Part shown: piece by piece, positions 35,255 to 49,125 of the stretch | How positions within the stretch are numbered: the first letter of the stretch is position 1 | How the letters are laid out: each line of letters starts with the position of its first letter | From: Clonostachys chloroleuca | Taxonomy: Eukaryota > Ascomycota > Sordariomycetes > Hypocreales > Bionectriaceae | Direction of reading: 5' to 3' | Assembly (NCBI GenBank): GCA_037952775.1 | Contig: JBANAY010000004.1 | Coordinates: 11,656,001 to 11,720,000, forward strand | DNA: 64,000 bases | Translations under genes and position numbers: made by a program | The notes under the pieces: model-generated | What the model was told of the DNA's origin: nothing | Databases searched by the model: none | What the model saw: only the letters and a program-made list of their open reading frames with translations

Positions 35255-38200
35255 TTAAATGTCGACCATGCCATCCGCAATGGCTAGTCTCTGCTTCGTG
35301 GTCTTGGCCCTCTTCGCACTGCTTTTGCCCTTGCCCTTCTTGCCCTTGGTATCGCTTTCGGCAGGGGTAGCTGTTCCTGAAGCTCCGGGCTGCTTGCTGC
35401 CATCGTCGAAATGACCTTCGCCTAAAGAGCAAAAATAGTTAGCTACTGGCCTAGAAACTCATCGAAATCGATCAAAAAAAAACATATCAGGAGATATCTT
35501 ACCCTCATGATACATGTCATCCAGACTGGGCTGCTCAGTCTTCTTACGCTTGCCGCCCTTCTTTGGCTTCTTGTCAAGCTCGCCAGATTCAAGGAGCTCC
35601 TTCTCGCGGCGTTCAATCATTTCGGCTTGCTCGTCATCAGCCAGCCACATAGCAATATCGCGATTACGGTTTTCTGGAGCACGACGACCAGAGAAGTCGA
35701 CGCTTGCACCGCCTCCCTGAATGACGACACGCTGGACTTCTTCCTTCTGAAGGGCACGCTTTCGGATACGCTCCTCGATGGTTCCACGAGTGATGAGACG
35801 ATAGACTGTAACCTGTTTGGTCTGTCCCAATCTGTGAGCTCTGTCCATGGCCTGAGAGTCGATGGTTGGGTTCCAATCCGAATCGTAGAAGATAACGGTA
35901 TCGGCAGTGGTGAGATTGATACCCAGACCACCGGCACGGGTAGACAGCAAGAAGATGAAGATCTCAGGTCGGGTCTGGAAATCATGCACCGTATCTCGTC
36001 TATCCTCCAGTTTCGTCGAACCATCCAATCGGCAGTACTTGTAATTTCGGTATGTGAGGTACTCCTCCATCATGTCGATCATGCGAGTCATTTGGAAGTA
36101 GAGCAACACACGGTGGCCCTCGCTCTTGAGTTTGAAGAGCAGTTGATCCAGCTTAGCAAGCTTGCCGCTATCTGTGACGAAGCGACGCATAGAGGGGACG
36201 GCAATGTTGGTGAACCGCTTCAACTCCCCGTCGGGCTTTGGAAGAGTCTGCTTCGTGGGGTAGAGCTCAAGCGGCACCTTCCTTTCCACGAGAGCTTCCT
36301 CCTCCCATTGGGCCGGGCCGTACAGTGCTTTGCGTATGGGGATGTTGAAAAGGATATTGTCCAGTTCAATGACGGCACTACGCTTGTTGCAAGAGACGGT
36401 GACGGGAGGAGCAGATGCACCCGGTCGACCGGCCTGCTCCAGGCGGCCAAGACCAGACTCATCGTACTCTGCTTTAGCGACATTCATGAGCTTGCCCATC
36501 ACGCCTTCGTTCATGATCTCCACAAGAGGCTGTCGGTCATTGCGTTCTACAATGTTAAAGAGAGCGTGGGCCGGTGTGTAGCCCTTGTCTTCCGGATCAT
36601 CGTATGCGACCTTGACTCGACCCAGGCGGTTCGTCTTCTGCAGCTCATCCACAGCACGGGCAAACAGGCTTTGACGAGTTGCCTGGTAAACCTCTCCAGG
36701 GCTAACATCGGCAAACCGCAGCCACGAGAATCCCTTGTTCTCGTCAGTACTTTCCTGGATGTGCTCTGGCGAATAAATATTCAGCATGTGGGCAAGAGCC
36801 GAGTTGCGCCATCCAGCCTTGATATTATCTTGGCCGGGCTTTTCGAGCCTACCACCCTCGGTCCAGACAAGAGAGGGCAGCTCATAGTCAATGACGCTGC
36901 GTGCCGAGTAGGCAACCGGAATGTTATTCCCCTCTCGTACAAAGGAGGCCGTTTCCGCGAAATAGCTCAAGGAGAAAGGCGAGGTAACTTCAGCACGCTC
37001 AAAGAGGTCAGGATGGTTGCAGACCTTGCGGAACTGCATCACCAAGTTCATCAGTGTACCAGAATCCTGCTCATCACCCATCGTAGCCTTCTCAACGAGA
37101 TCCATGATGTTGATCTGGTTGCGGAGGTTACCGTAATAGGCGCGCTGCCGGTAGGTGAGATCACAGAAGATATCTTTCTCGATCTTGTCACCAAGCTCCT
37201 TCTGCACATGCTTCTTCACACGACGAAGCATGAAAGGCTTCAGAATCATGTGCAGACGCTTCAGCTGGTCTTCATTCAGTTTCGTGTTACTCTGAGCATG
37301 TGATTCAATGTCCTTCGAGAACCACTCGCTGAATTCATCATGAGAGTCGAATAGGGAAGGCATGATGAAATGAAGCAAGGCCCACAACTCCTGCATGTTG
37401 TTTTGAATAGGAGTACCTGTAAGGAGCAGTCTGTTTCGGCAGTGGAAGCCCAACAAGCTCTTCCAACGGGAACTCGAGGAGCTCTTGATAGCTTGGGCTT
37501 CGTCCAGAATCATGTATTGCCAGCGCATCTTCTGAAAGTAGGCAACGTCGGACACAACAAGCTGGTATGAAGTGATACAAACGTGGAAGGCGGCATCCTT
37601 TCGGTAGGTAGAGTGCTTTCGATCCCAGAACTTACGGAGAATCTTTCGATCGCCGGCACTGCCCCAGTATGGGAGAATCTTGAACTCGGGAACGAACCTT
37701 GCGACTTCCTGCTGCCAGTTGTGCAAGGTTGAAGCAGGAGCAACAACCAGGAAAGGACCCCAAATGTCATGCTTCTCGGCGAGATACGCCATGACTGAAA
37801 TGGACTGCACAGTTTTGCCGAGACCCATTTCGTCGGCAAGAATACCGTTGATACCCTGTTCGTACAAATTGACGAGCCAGTTGAGACCCTTGAGCTGGTA
37901 TTCTTTAAGCTGGGCATTGATGAGCTTGGGCTGCTCGATCTCGACATCGCCCAAACCTGTTGGGTTCTGAAAATTCATCTCGCCTTCATCGTCCATGTCC
38001 AAGCGCTCGTTGTTGAAATCACGGGCCTTCTTCTGTGCCTCGGCAATAGCGTTCTGAGCGTTGGCCATGGCAGCGGCCTTGAGGTTCGTCTCGTCCTCGT
38101 CATCAAAGTCGAGATTCTCGAAATCAGTTACCTTGCCCATGGGGCCGTCAGGTTCGGCGACATCCAGTTTGTTATGGGGGATTTGCTTGGCATCGGGAGC

Positions 38201-41200
38201 AATGTCCGGGTTATCAGTGCTACGCTCCACTTCGTCTGTCTTGATCTTCTTGCCGATGAAGTGAGAGTAGAGTTCGGTCTGAGAAATCAGGAAGTTGAGC
38301 TTTCTCTTCTGGCGAGCAGCTTCACGATCAGCCTCTTCGCGTCTGGCGTTCTCAATCTCCTGCTTCTCTGCTGCCTTGCGCAGATCTCTTTCCTCTCGCT
38401 CGTTACGCTTCCAGAAGCCCATCATGTCTCGCATGACCCTCTTGGCACGGGCCTGCAGATCCTTGGTGCCCTTGTTCGTGCGCAGCTGCCATCTCTTTGC
38501 CTCCTTGGAAGCAAGGATAGCAGTCTTCTTGAGATTCGACGCCTTGGTTGCATAAGAATCAGTGGCAAGCTTGAAGGTCTTGTTAACATCCTTTCGGGCC
38601 ATGTCCCGCCAGATCTGATCGTAAATTTGATTGTAGCCTTTGCTAGCAAACTTCTTCTCCAAGTCAGGCGTATCGTCGACCTTTTCGGCTCCAGGCTCAC
38701 GGTTCTCCTTGTCCTTGTCCACTTCGGTCTTGTCTTTGCCCTTGTCCTTGGACTTCTCCTTGTCCTTGGACTTCTTGATCTTGATACGAACCTTGCCTTC
38801 CTTGGCATCCTTGGCTTCTTTGCCCTCCTTATCCTCGCGAGGGGCAAGAGGAGGGAGCTCTTCACCTGCATCAATAGCGGCCTGAGCCGCCTCGGCGGAG
38901 TCCTTTTCGGCCTGCTTCTGTTCCTTGGATTTCTTTGGCCTGTTGCCGCCACGCTTGGTCTTCTTGCCACTGGCCTCAGCGTCGGAGGCTTGGAAGCTGG
39001 ACATGGTACCACCATCGAGGTTGAGGTCGACATTCCGGGCAGGGCCCTTGATGCCCTTTTGCAAGATCAACTTCGTCTGCTGGGCCTTCTTATTGGCTCG
39101 TTCAGCATCACGAAGATGCTTCTGGCGTTCGGTTTCATCTTCGGCAGCGTTGGCACGAGCAAGTGCAGCTTCCTTCTGCTCCATAGTGACAGCCATAGAC
39201 TTTTCGCGACGTCGCTTGCGCTGCATATCCTTCTTGCGTTCCTTCTCAGCATAGACCTCTTGCTCACGGACTTCGTGGAGAGCCTCTTCGTAATACATTT
39301 CTTCGTATCGCCTCTTGCCGAGCTCGGCATGATCTCCAAGTCGCCTACCTGCCAGCTTGACGTAGTCTTCCCGTCGACGAACGTTCCGGTCAGTATCAAA
39401 ATCGCACATGACCTTGCGGCGTTTGGCGGCACGCATCTTGTATGCATCTTCGTCAAATTCCGACTTGTCCAGGCTGGCAATGTTCTTCTCAATCTGCTTA
39501 TCGACATTCTGGATCTTCTTTTCCATTTCGTTCGACCAAGTCTTTTGCTCCTTCTCCTGGCCGTTTGCCTGGCGCTTGGAGGATATGCGGGGGGCAGGTG
39601 ATTCCTTCCTCGATGAGTTGCGACGCCCGGGCTTAGAGGGAGTGGCCTCGTCTCGGACGTCGGATACGCGACCGAGACCTGACTTTCGGGGTGCCTTCTT
39701 CTTCACCTCCCTCTTCTTGACGGGTACTATCTCTGCCTCTGCCTCTAACTCAGTATCGTTGTCATCCCGATCAAGCATCAGCTTATCAGCTTCCTCCTTG
39801 ATTTCGGGCTCGATCTTGGGTTTTCGATCGGCTTCGGGCTCACGAGGCTCCACGTCCACGGGTCGTTCGCGGGGTTGGGGTGCAGGCTCGGAGTTTAGGA
39901 GGATGTTGGAGAAAGACATGGGGTCTGCACGGCTTGCGGTCTGAGAAACGTTCTTATTAGCCTGAGACAAACACGGTTGAAGGGGGAAGAGGGTATCAGA
40001 TAAACACGTACACTAGGGGGCGTAGGCTTGGGTGAGGGTGCAGCAAGATCAGTCTTCATGATGGGCGCCATGGTCGACGCTCCATTAGACGTGGAGGTCA
40101 TGCTGGGCGCGCCTGCATGCTTCGAGCCGGGCGATGCCAAGTGTGACTGTCGGCTGGGCGGACTTAACGACCCCCGATGTGGGTTTGGGTGTGAGTGAGA
40201 TAGAGGGCTGCGAGGGCGATGAATTGATGATTTTGGCGATGCGTAACTGTTGCCGTTGTAATATGACGAGGATGGCTTATCGGATTGTTGGGAGTAGGCG
40301 TAAGCTTCGCGTGGTTGGTGCTGGGAGAGAAAATTTACCAGGTCAGCACACGTTGCACACTAATAAGGATGGGCGCGGGCGCTTGTTTCGGGATTTTTTT
40401 GGGTGGTGATGAAAGAAGGGGGTCGAGGGAAATTTTGGGGGGGGGGCGAAAGAACCAAGGGCGATGCGCATGCAATTAATGGCGTGGTGTTTTTTTATCA
40501 AGACACAAAGGAGCAGGAGCAGTTGTACAATAAAAAAAAAATCGACTGGGGCAGAAGGACCTGCCAACGCGGACAGGTCACGTACAATGCGGGTTTGACG
40601 TGAATTGGGGGATTGGGCGTGGTGTTTGCTCACCTTGGGGGTTGTGTTCTGCCACGAGTCTGAGACGCGACGCTCGTGAGACGACGAGTCTGTAGTTGGA
40701 TCGTAGAAGCTCCTCGTGGGCTTGGCAGCGCTGCCACTGCTGCTACCACTGTTATCGCGCGCGTGTCGATGGCTATCCGATGACGACGGGGGAGGGTAGT
40801 AGCCCGAGGGTGCATGCAATGGCGAGGGACCCGGGTGGTGATGATGGCTTGCACCAGCCATCGGCGACGTTGATGTCTGAGGTGCTGCAAGCCCCGACGG
40901 CGGTGGCAGCGTGGGAGCCACGGGCCCGCCGACAGAGGACGAGCCCTGCGGCTGTTGTTGTGCCATGTATGGGCTGCCGCCAGGCGCGTGCAGGCTGGAT
41001 CGGAGATGCTGGGGCGACGACTGAGGGTGGTGGTGATGGTGCGAGCCGGCAGACGAGGTGTAGGACGGCGGTGGTGGATGAGGAGCGTTGTGGTTGTGGT
41101 TGGAACTGGGATTGGGATTGTGCCCGTGGTGAGGGTCGGGATGGGCGCTGCTGGAGGGCGACCGCAGTCTGAAGGCAGAGGAGGATTCAAGGTGTCGGTG

Positions 41201-41338
41201 CGCTGACGAAGACGAAGGTGGAGGACCAGAGCTCCCTGCACTCATCGTGTCGCGCTGGTGTTGTCGGCCACGGTCATCTTCGGCCTCGACCTGGTGTGCT
41301 GGGTGCAGCACGGTGGAATAAAACCCGTTGGTATCCAT
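35255..41338 (-). CDS. INO80: Chromatin-remodelling ATPase INO80
   Basis: Four exons on the minus strand: 41338-40634, 40320-40012, 39961-35503 and 35421-35255 (1879 aa). INO80 is the SNF2-type motor of the INO80 nucleosome-remodelling complex. Residues 1 to about 340 are disordered and rich in Ser, Pro, His and Gln ([13 protein letters not shown] start). A highly charged region with Lys/Glu runs follows, then the DBINO domain ([18 protein letters not shown]). The ATPase core has motif [11 protein letters not shown] near residue 1050, motif II DEAQ near 1160, the large INO80 insert, and motif [12 protein letters not shown] near 1710. The last exon adds a basic tail ending VDI. All splice sites are canonical (GTGAGC, GTACGT, GTAAGA). 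The start is ATGGATACC with a good upstream context (GCAGCC). Confidence 0.95.
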
Positions 41339-42206
41339 GGCTGCGACCTGGGTCAATAAGATTGCACGCCGTCACTGGGCTGCAGCCTCCTCAGGTGCCG
41401 TCTGGGGATTTGTCTAGGCTGAAATGGAAAGGGCGAGCGCTGGGCCCATTCGGAGGGCCGGGACTGTACGAGTCGCAGGCGAGCGTAGTGTTGCAGTGGA
41501 TGATGGAGGCTGCGACAGCGAGTAAACGAGGCACGATACTCTACTCGGATGACAGGCACAGTCTAGTGGGCGGCAGGAGCGAGTCCCGAGGTGATGAGGA
41601 GGGAAAAGGAAATCAACAGGCTGTCTGTCTGTCGGGTGGTGGGCATTGCCAATGGTCGGGGCGGAGGGGAGAGCGGCAGGATGCACGATGACTGGGGGCG
41701 GTCTTGGGATGCGATGCGATGTGTTCGTGGGCGCGGCGCCTCCCTAGGAGTGTGCGAGGAGCCGCGAGGTGGTGGGTGGTGGGCGGCGGGCGTTGGTGCC
41801 GCGCGGTGTTGGTTCCTACGGGCGACGCTTTGAAGCCGATCGCGAGGCGTCGTCGTGATGCGATAGAGGAGATGGGGGGAGGGGGGAGGGAGGAGGCAAT
41901 GTGATGAGAGGGGAGGTCTACGATGGACATGGGCAGGAAGAGGCAGCCATGATGAGTCTACAGCAGCTGGCCGATCGCCTTTTTTTCCGGGCCAAGGCAA
42001 GTGAGGCGTTGTCCGGAGTCTGTCCTGTCTCCATGTCAGTCTGGTCTGCTCAGTCTGATGAGCCAGCCCACTTTGCTGCTGGCGGCGTTGGTTGGGGTTC
42101 CAGCTTCAGAGTTCTGACGATCGATTTGCTCTCGGCCAATCTTACTGGTCAGCGGCTGCCCCAGGCCAACCAGAACGGCAAGCTGCACAGGCCTTCCACC
42201 CGCCAG

Positions 42207-42420
42207 GCAAGTGGTGACAGAAGAAATGAGACATCAGATTCAAGGGCGACCACTTTCTACAATGACCAGAATCCTCAGCAGCATAAAATGATAGAAATTG
42301 ACAAATTTTAGTGTATCGCCTCCGATATCATTGTTAGTACCGCTCAATAATTGATGATACTCATCATAGATTCGAAAATAGGGGAGCAGGAAAACGCGTG
42401 AGTGTCCCAAATTCAATGTC
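42207..42420. repeat. Dispersed repeat, copy A
   Basis: About 214 bp related to 53282-53505. Shared words in the same order include CAAGTGG, TGACA, GAAATGAGACATC, TTAGT, CTCAATAAT, TGAAAATA or CGAAAATA, TGAGTGTC and CAATGTC/TAATGTC. This copy is the less AT-rich of the two. No open frame, terminal inverted repeat or target duplication was recognised. Confidence 0.6.
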
Positions 42421-44400
42421 GCCCTCTGTCAGGTACATCCTATGCCCTACCTTACCTGCTAGGTGCCACACCTTGTACGTACCTCTCGACACTAGCTCCT
42501 CAGGTAGGAATAGCCAGTACCCTGCGCCTGTCGCTACCCGCATGCTTCCGCCAGCCGTACAAGGCACCTGGACCCCGAGCATCGCAACGCCCAACAGCAG
42601 GGACAATAGAAGCAGATGCAATCGCTGGGATGGAAGAGAGGGCTGTTTGTCCCATCATTCATCAGTAAGTACCGGCACAGCAGCCAATTCAGCGCTGAAA
42701 TCGAGCTGAACCGTGCCGGAGATAGTGCTTTAGTGCGTGCATCAATGCCCATGTCACCCACCTCCCGGGGTACCTCCCCTATGGTGTACCTGCTCCCGGG
42801 TCGTTCGCCTGGCGCCATTTACCTCCGTAAGTGGCTGCTTCCATCAGACATTATCGACTTGCATTAGAAGGCGAGCAGAATCCAAGAAGGGGCGGAGAAA
42901 CAAGGGAAGCTCAGTCCTCCCCGTTATCCTCGCGCCCGGAAACACTGGCGAGCGAAAACTTCGCCGTTCCGCCAGCTCGCCACACCTTTTCTCCCTGCAT
43001 CTTTCCACACCTCAGCTACCTAGCCATCCACACATCACCCAATTATCGCCATCATGATCATGCTCACCCAACCCCCTGTTCATCACCACCATCGCCGCTA
43101 CTATGGATGTACGGAATGTATGTACGGCATGTCTCCATGGCTGAGCCGGCCTTAGATAAATTAGCACCCTCCCTCTCGTGCATCCAAGCTCATGCCGACC
43201 ACGCAAGCCTGCCGAACATCGCAGGCACTAAATTAAGTTTTCCACGGAGCATCGTAGCCCATAGAAATGCACCAGAACTCGCTCACCAGGGGCACACAGA
43301 CTGCCGGACGCATTCCGACACCACAAATGGGGCCAGCTGAGCCAACACGTCGTCGCACGCGCTTCTCAGGCTCGATTCCCCCATTCTTCCACAGTACCTT
43401 GGATGGTCATCATGTAGCCCTGCCTTGCAGCCCGCCAGAATCATACGTGGCTTACCGTGCGCCTTGCCCTCTTCAAAACACCAACATGGGGCAACAACAA
43501 TTCTCCCAAGGAGTTTTAAGTAAATGGGCATGCATCTCTCCCCTCTCCCCTCCTATCTTAATAATTACATCCAGTAAAAAGAGTCATTCACTGGCATTCG
43601 TGATCCTTGACTATTGTCCATAGCACATCGCGGGTGGGTTGGCACTATGCATGCACGCACTGTCCACCTCCCTGACATGTCGGCTCACACATCGGGCTGG
43701 TTTTGTCCCCAAGATTCTCGTCCCCTGTTGAAAGCCATCGACGCCGCCTTGCATGCAGTTTAATGCTGGGCTCCCCGCCTTTCTTTTTTGCTTTTTTTTT
43801 TTTTTTTTTCTAGTTTCGCGTTCTTTTCGCTCCCACTCGTGATGCACACGCTCCTCCCAGGTGGAATTGATCATTTGCTCTCCCTTCTCTCTCCCCTGAA
43901 CCACTGGTCGCTTATCTACCTCTGACTTGGCGATTAGTGTGTGTGCTGTCGGGAAGACACCATCTCCGCTCCCGGACATGCGAGTCGGGCTTCCCCGGCT
44001 CTCGATCCACGGTGGGGTTCCTAAGATTAGCTGGGTAAATAGTATCATGGTCCCTGTAACGTCTGCGAGCAGCTCCTCCTGGCAATCCTGCATCTCTCAG
44101 TCACCAGCCACTGCGACGCTGCGCCAGCAGGTTCAAAAAAAAAGGAACCCTAGCCATTTCAGACGGCGCGGGCACCAACTATTGTCCCAATAACTACCGA
44201 CTGAGCAGGACAGCCGCCTACCTAGATGCTACAATCTCTCTCTGCTCAATGATATATATTTGATTACCAGAACAATTATTGGCCGGCTTGCTTTAATCAC
44301 GTGACGGGGTCGTGATAACCTCACACTCACACGCACCGCAGGGATACTCCCGTGCCATTTCCGCCTTTTCAGTTACTGCCCACAAAAATGCCTGGGTTCC

Positions 44401-44428
44401 ATCCATCCATCCATCCATCCATCCATCC
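44401..44428. repeat. (ATCC)n microsatellite
   Basis: Seven perfect copies of the tetranucleotide atcc/ccat in tandem. It lies in intergenic DNA and is likely length-polymorphic. Confidence 0.85.
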
Positions 44429-45137
44429 TGCGAAGGCACGTCACAGAATAATGACCTATCCAATACATATTTCCCTCACCCTACCACACATCACGAAAGG
44501 GCGAGAGTATCTACCCCCCAAGAGAACACGCAATCACCCATTCCACTAGCGCCCAGACACGGTTTCTTTTTTTCCCATCATGCATTGACGACCAGCCATC
44601 AATATCACACTGGACCTGCGTGTTGCGCGCCTGGAAAATGCATAAACAGGCAATCTACTCCCATGTGATCACTCAAAAATTTTCTCGAACCAACGACACG
44701 GCTTTATCACAGGCAAACTCACTTCTATGTGCAACTTTTGAATGCCATTTTTGTACTAAGCTATTTCAGCCTTCTCTGGCATGGTCTGAAACTCAAAATC
44801 GTAGAAATGAGAAAGACAAAAAAAATAAATCAGAATTCAACCATTCTATCCCATACGACAAGAAAACGCGTTAGGTCATGTGAGAGGCCACAAGCCGCTT
44901 CTATGGATGAGGGTAAAATCGAGGGGGTATCTTCAGCTCCCCTCGGGGCGTCCTTGCGGCTTCGTCGAACTTTTTTTTCTATTCACAAAAAAAAACCTCG
45001 CTGCCATTCCAGATGGCAAGCCGCGCGACGCTGTACCCCGTGAAGCCGCTCTGGTCATGCAATTTTTTAATGTCCCGTCTGCGTCGTTAACTCTATAAAA
45101 TAAGATTGTAAATGTCGTATCCTCATATTCCACCGAA

Positions 45138-47129
45138 TTAGACGGCGCCGGAAGAAATCATCTTCTTGCGCAGATAGTTCTTGTACTCGCCGATTGAGCC
45201 GTCCCACTCCTGGATGGTCTTGTTGTCGCACACGAGAATCTGCTTGGCAATCTTGTCGAGCAATCTAGGTTTTGCGAGTTAGCATACCTTGTTGTGGTTG
45301 GCATAAACTGAAGGAGGAGTAACATACCTGAAATCGTGGGACACAACAACAACACCACCGCTAAAGGCGTTGATGGCGTCAGCCAAACTGTCGATAGTAG
45401 GAATATCCAATCCGTTGGTAGGCTCGTCAAGCAGAAGCATGTTGGGTCCGTCGATGGCGAGCAGGGCGAAGACGATACGGCTCTTCTGGCCTTCTGACAG
45501 TGTGCCCATGAGGGCAGTCTGGGAATCACCAGTCAGACCGTAGCGACCGAGCTGCTGACGCCAGTACTGGTAGTCCTGGGACTTCTCGCTGTACTTGTCA
45601 CGGACGAAGTCAAGGGCAGACTTGGTGAGATCAAGCTGTTCAGCACTGTGCTGGGAGTAGAGACCAAGCTTCAAGTGAGTGTGGCGGGTGACGGAACCGC
45701 CAGTAGGAGACAGCTTGCCAGTCATGAGACGCAGCAGGGTGGACTTGCCCACACCGTTGGGTCCGACCAGGGCAGTTCGGGAGTCCATGTCGAAACCAAG
45801 TTCCAGGTTGCGGTAGAGGTCGTCCTCTGGGTTACCAGAGTAGGAGAACGTGACGTTGTCGAAAGACAGGACTGGAGGAGGGAGCTTCTCCACATCAGCG
45901 AAGCGGAAGGTGAAGACCCTGTCGGGGGTGACGGGCTGGATAAAACCATCGGCCTCCATCTTGTCGAGAATCTTCTGTCGGGACTTGGCCTGTCTGACCA
46001 AGTTGGCGTAAGTACCGGCACTGGCAATGAACTTCTTGATGTGTGCAATTTCTTCCTGCTGCTTGGTGTAGGCCTTTGCCTGATTGGTCTCGTTCTCAGA
46101 TCGGGTCTTGTGGTACGAATCGTAGTTACCACCATAGTATTGCAGCAACTTGCCACGCATATCAATCATGGTGTTGCACACGCCGTTGAGGAAGTCCATG
46201 GAGTGAGAGACAAGGACGAGAGTGCGGTCCCACTTCTTGAGGTACTCTTCAAGCCACACGCAAGCTTCGAGGTCCAAGTGAGCAGTGGGGTCATCGAGCA
46301 GAAGCAGAGATGGCTTGACGAAGAGAGCCTTGCCCAGGGCGACACGCATTCTCCAGCCACCAGACATGTCCTTGGTCTTCTTGTGGAGGGTCTTCTTGTT
46401 GAATCCAAGACCGGTAAGAATCAGAGAGGCACGGGTGGCGAAGGTTGAGGGGTCCATCTTGTCCATGTGCTGCTCATTGTCAGTAAGGATTCAAGTAATT
46501 CAATGGGGAGTCTCATTCCAGTCGTTCCAGCTTACCTCGTAAAGATCGATCAGGACGGGGCTTTCAGGGCCCTCTTTCTCCAGCAGCTCTTCAGCAAGCT
46601 TGTCGAGACGCTCGAGTTCCATCTCGGCCTCCTTGACGACCCACTCAAGGGCACCAAGATCAGAGGGAGGGGCACCCTCGTTCAACAGGTAGATGTCAAG
46701 ATGTTCGGGGATGGGGAACTCGCGGGCGGCAATTGCCTTGAGGAGAGTACTCTTTCCGCAACCGTTCTCACCGAGGAGTCCGTATCGTTTGGAATAAGAT
46801 AGTTCGAGGGTGGAGTCGGTGATGAGTACGCGGCCGTGGAACACAAGACTGGTGCTGGTGATCTTGACGTCCTTGCTGGTGGGGGTCGAGGCGAGCACAC
46901 CGGTGGTGACACGGTCAGAGATGCCGTGCTCGTCCATCTGCTGGGCAAGACGGTTGACCTCATCGATCTTGGCGCCAGTGGTGGCAAAGGCGTCCTCGTC
47001 AATAATGGGGTTGCCATTGGCATCGAGTTGGACCTCCTCATTCTTCTTGGCCTTGCCAGTCTTGCCCTTGAGCTTGCCCTCGGCGGCCTTCTTGGCAAGT
47101 CGCTTCTCCTTGGACGATGAAGGAGGCAT
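45138..47129 (-). CDS. ARB1: ABCF ATPase ARB1 (ribosome biogenesis)
   Basis: Three exons on the minus strand: 47129-46536, 46469-45328 and 45264-45138 (620 aa; yeast Arb1 is about 610). It is a soluble twin-cassette ABC protein without membrane segments, acting in 40S/60S biogenesis and shuttling between nucleus and cytoplasm. A Lys-rich N-terminus leads to the first cassette (Walker [10 protein letters not shown] near residue 122, signature [12 protein letters not shown], Walker [13 protein letters not shown]). The ABCF linker follows ([14 protein letters not shown]), then the second cassette (Walker [10 protein letters not shown] near 438, signature LSEGQKSR, Walker [12 protein letters not shown]). 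The C-terminus continues [19 protein letters not shown]. Intron 2 has a GCTAAC branch site. Order, spacing and both signatures fit ARB1/ABCF2 rather than GCN20 or New1. Confidence 0.94.
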
Positions 47130-49125
47130 GTTGGCGATCTAGCGAAAGATAAAAAAGGAATTAAATTGAAGGTGCTTCTAAGATGCTGCGGACTGAACTG
47201 CGCAGGCCACAAAAAGATTACCGCGGGGTTATCGAAAACCCTGGCTGTCGAAGATGCTCTGAGGGGTTCAGGCCGCAGGAGCAATCAAGAAAAGTGTTCC
47301 GGGAAAAGAGAAAAAGAGGAACACAAAATTCTGGTCCGCACGACAAAGGATAGAAAAACAAACCAGCCAGTACCGATGGATGGCTATTCCTGTCCAGGGT
47401 CTATCGTGGAGGGGAGGAAGGTGTGTGAGAAAGCTTAGAATGCTGCCGTTGGCTTGTCTGGAGGCGAGGCGGGGTGATTTTTTTCTTGGTGGGGCCGATA
47501 ACAAAAATTTTGGCCACTGACCCTCCATCAGCGTCAGCAAATGGCACCGTGTCAGGCATCAAGCTAAGGCACAAACAATTGAATGGATTTCACTCATCTT
47601 CGCCGCTGGCGGCGTGCACGGATCTTGAACATGTGTCGCCAGGGGCGATGCAATGGCAGAGCTGACTACCGCATGCACTACACTCGTTGGCCCTTTCACA
47701 GCAACCCATGCCTGGTCGTAGTTCTTGCTCTTGGCTTGCTAATGTCTCACCTCTCATGCGCCAGGAGCTCCAGCAAGACACATGTAAGGCAAGAAAAAAG
47801 AGGCAAGCTCGGCGTCACCGCCAAGTGGCCCCTGTTTTTGACGTCACACTGGACCCGGTCTGCCTAAGTGTTGCCTACCCTGTACCCGATGCATATCATT
47901 CTCTGAAGCTAAAGGTGGTTTGGTTGATTAAAATTTCTAGGTTGGTCTCTCGCTATAGCCAGGCCTTGGCTATCGTTAGGTACTGACATTTTTGCAGCAA
48001 GCTGAAGAAGAATGTCTGGATGTGAGCATACCTATGCAATGGCCGAGTTATATACTAGCCAGCCCTATTTAGAGTTCTTTTGGAGGCGTTGATGCCTACC
48101 TGTGCACAGTCTGTTGTGTTGAATTTTGACTTTTCTGTGTGTGGAAGGTTCAGACATCGAAACTCTGTTAATGTACCTGACCTTATGTCACGTGTTGTCT
48201 GATCTGTCGGCTCGTCAAGGAGTGAAACATACAGCTCGTGAAGCACTGGTTGCCAGTGGACTCGTCAGAGTTTCGAGTCTACTAAATGGTGTCTACAGAA
48301 ATTCGAAGGTTCACCTGAACATGCCGGTATTTTGAGTTATTCGATTACGCTTGCGTGGCTCTTGATTTTGGCTCTTACAGGTTCAGACTCCTGTGAGGCC
48401 AGAGAAGAGAAGCGAGGTATTGTCCCAAATCTCCCGACAAGCAATGACCGTACAAGCAACTACCTATGTTGTAACCCCTACATCAAATATCCGGCCTTAG
48501 ATCGTTAGGCAGCAATCCCCTCTAGTGTATACGAAGCCCTTGCAACAAGTATTTCCTGCCTTGTTGGTGGCTGTGACTTTGCCAGGGCGCCACATTATGC
48601 AGCCTCTGGTCCAAGGAGGCTTCTTCCGGATGCCATATATTACATGGTGTTTAGTCTGGTTCTGAAAATGGATGCTAGGTTCAGCCAAAGTACGTTGTTG
48701 CGCAGGCCGAGGGCGCGGATAGTTCTGAAAATATGCCAACACTATGGATCCAAATTCGCCATACAATGAATACAAAATATCTTATCTATGTAATATAAGA
48801 ACAACTAAGGCTGGAATCCACTATGTATCTCCTAAGAATTGTGTCACTTCGGACAGACTTCGACTGTGTTAGAGAGCTTTTCTAGGCAAAAAGAGCCTGG
48901 CTTATCTCCTGACGCACAAAAAAAAACAGCCCAAGATGCAGCCGCCTAAATATCCCGGTTCTGTTCACCTAGCCGGATCTGGCTTTGACTGTGAGGAAAC
49001 AAAGAAGCGATACACGGCACCTTACGGGCATCTACTTAGTGAAAATAACTAAACTGGAGCGTTGAGTACGTGTCCTACTAGCATTAAACAGACAGACAGC
49101 TTGAGACCTTGAGCCAGCTCGACAT
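47130..49125. other. Intergenic 2 kb
   Basis: No supported gene. The right half is moderately AT-rich with only short frames. The left 200-300 bp are the ARB1 promoter. Confidence 0.5.

Larger units (their letters stand above)
41339..45137. other. Gene-free 3.8 kb stretch between INO80 and ARB1
   Basis: The first kilobase is G-rich on the plus strand and is likely the INO80 promoter and long leader. No gene was found on either strand. It includes a dispersed repeat at 42207-42420, a run of about 21 T near 43790-43810 and an ATCC tetranucleotide repeat at 44401-44428. The part next to 45138 is the 3' flank of ARB1. Confidence 0.55.

Noticed and set aside
35507..37303. 598-codon open frame on the plus strand
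   Set aside because: Antisense shadow of the INO80 ATPase domain; the minus frame has all SNF2 motifs and the plus translation has no domain.
38174..39601. 475-codon open frame on the plus strand, Leu-rich
   Set aside because: Antisense of the Lys/Glu-rich part of INO80, where AAG/GAG codons read as CTT/CTC.
45648..46448. 266-codon plus frame
   Set aside because: Antisense of ARB1; no motifs.
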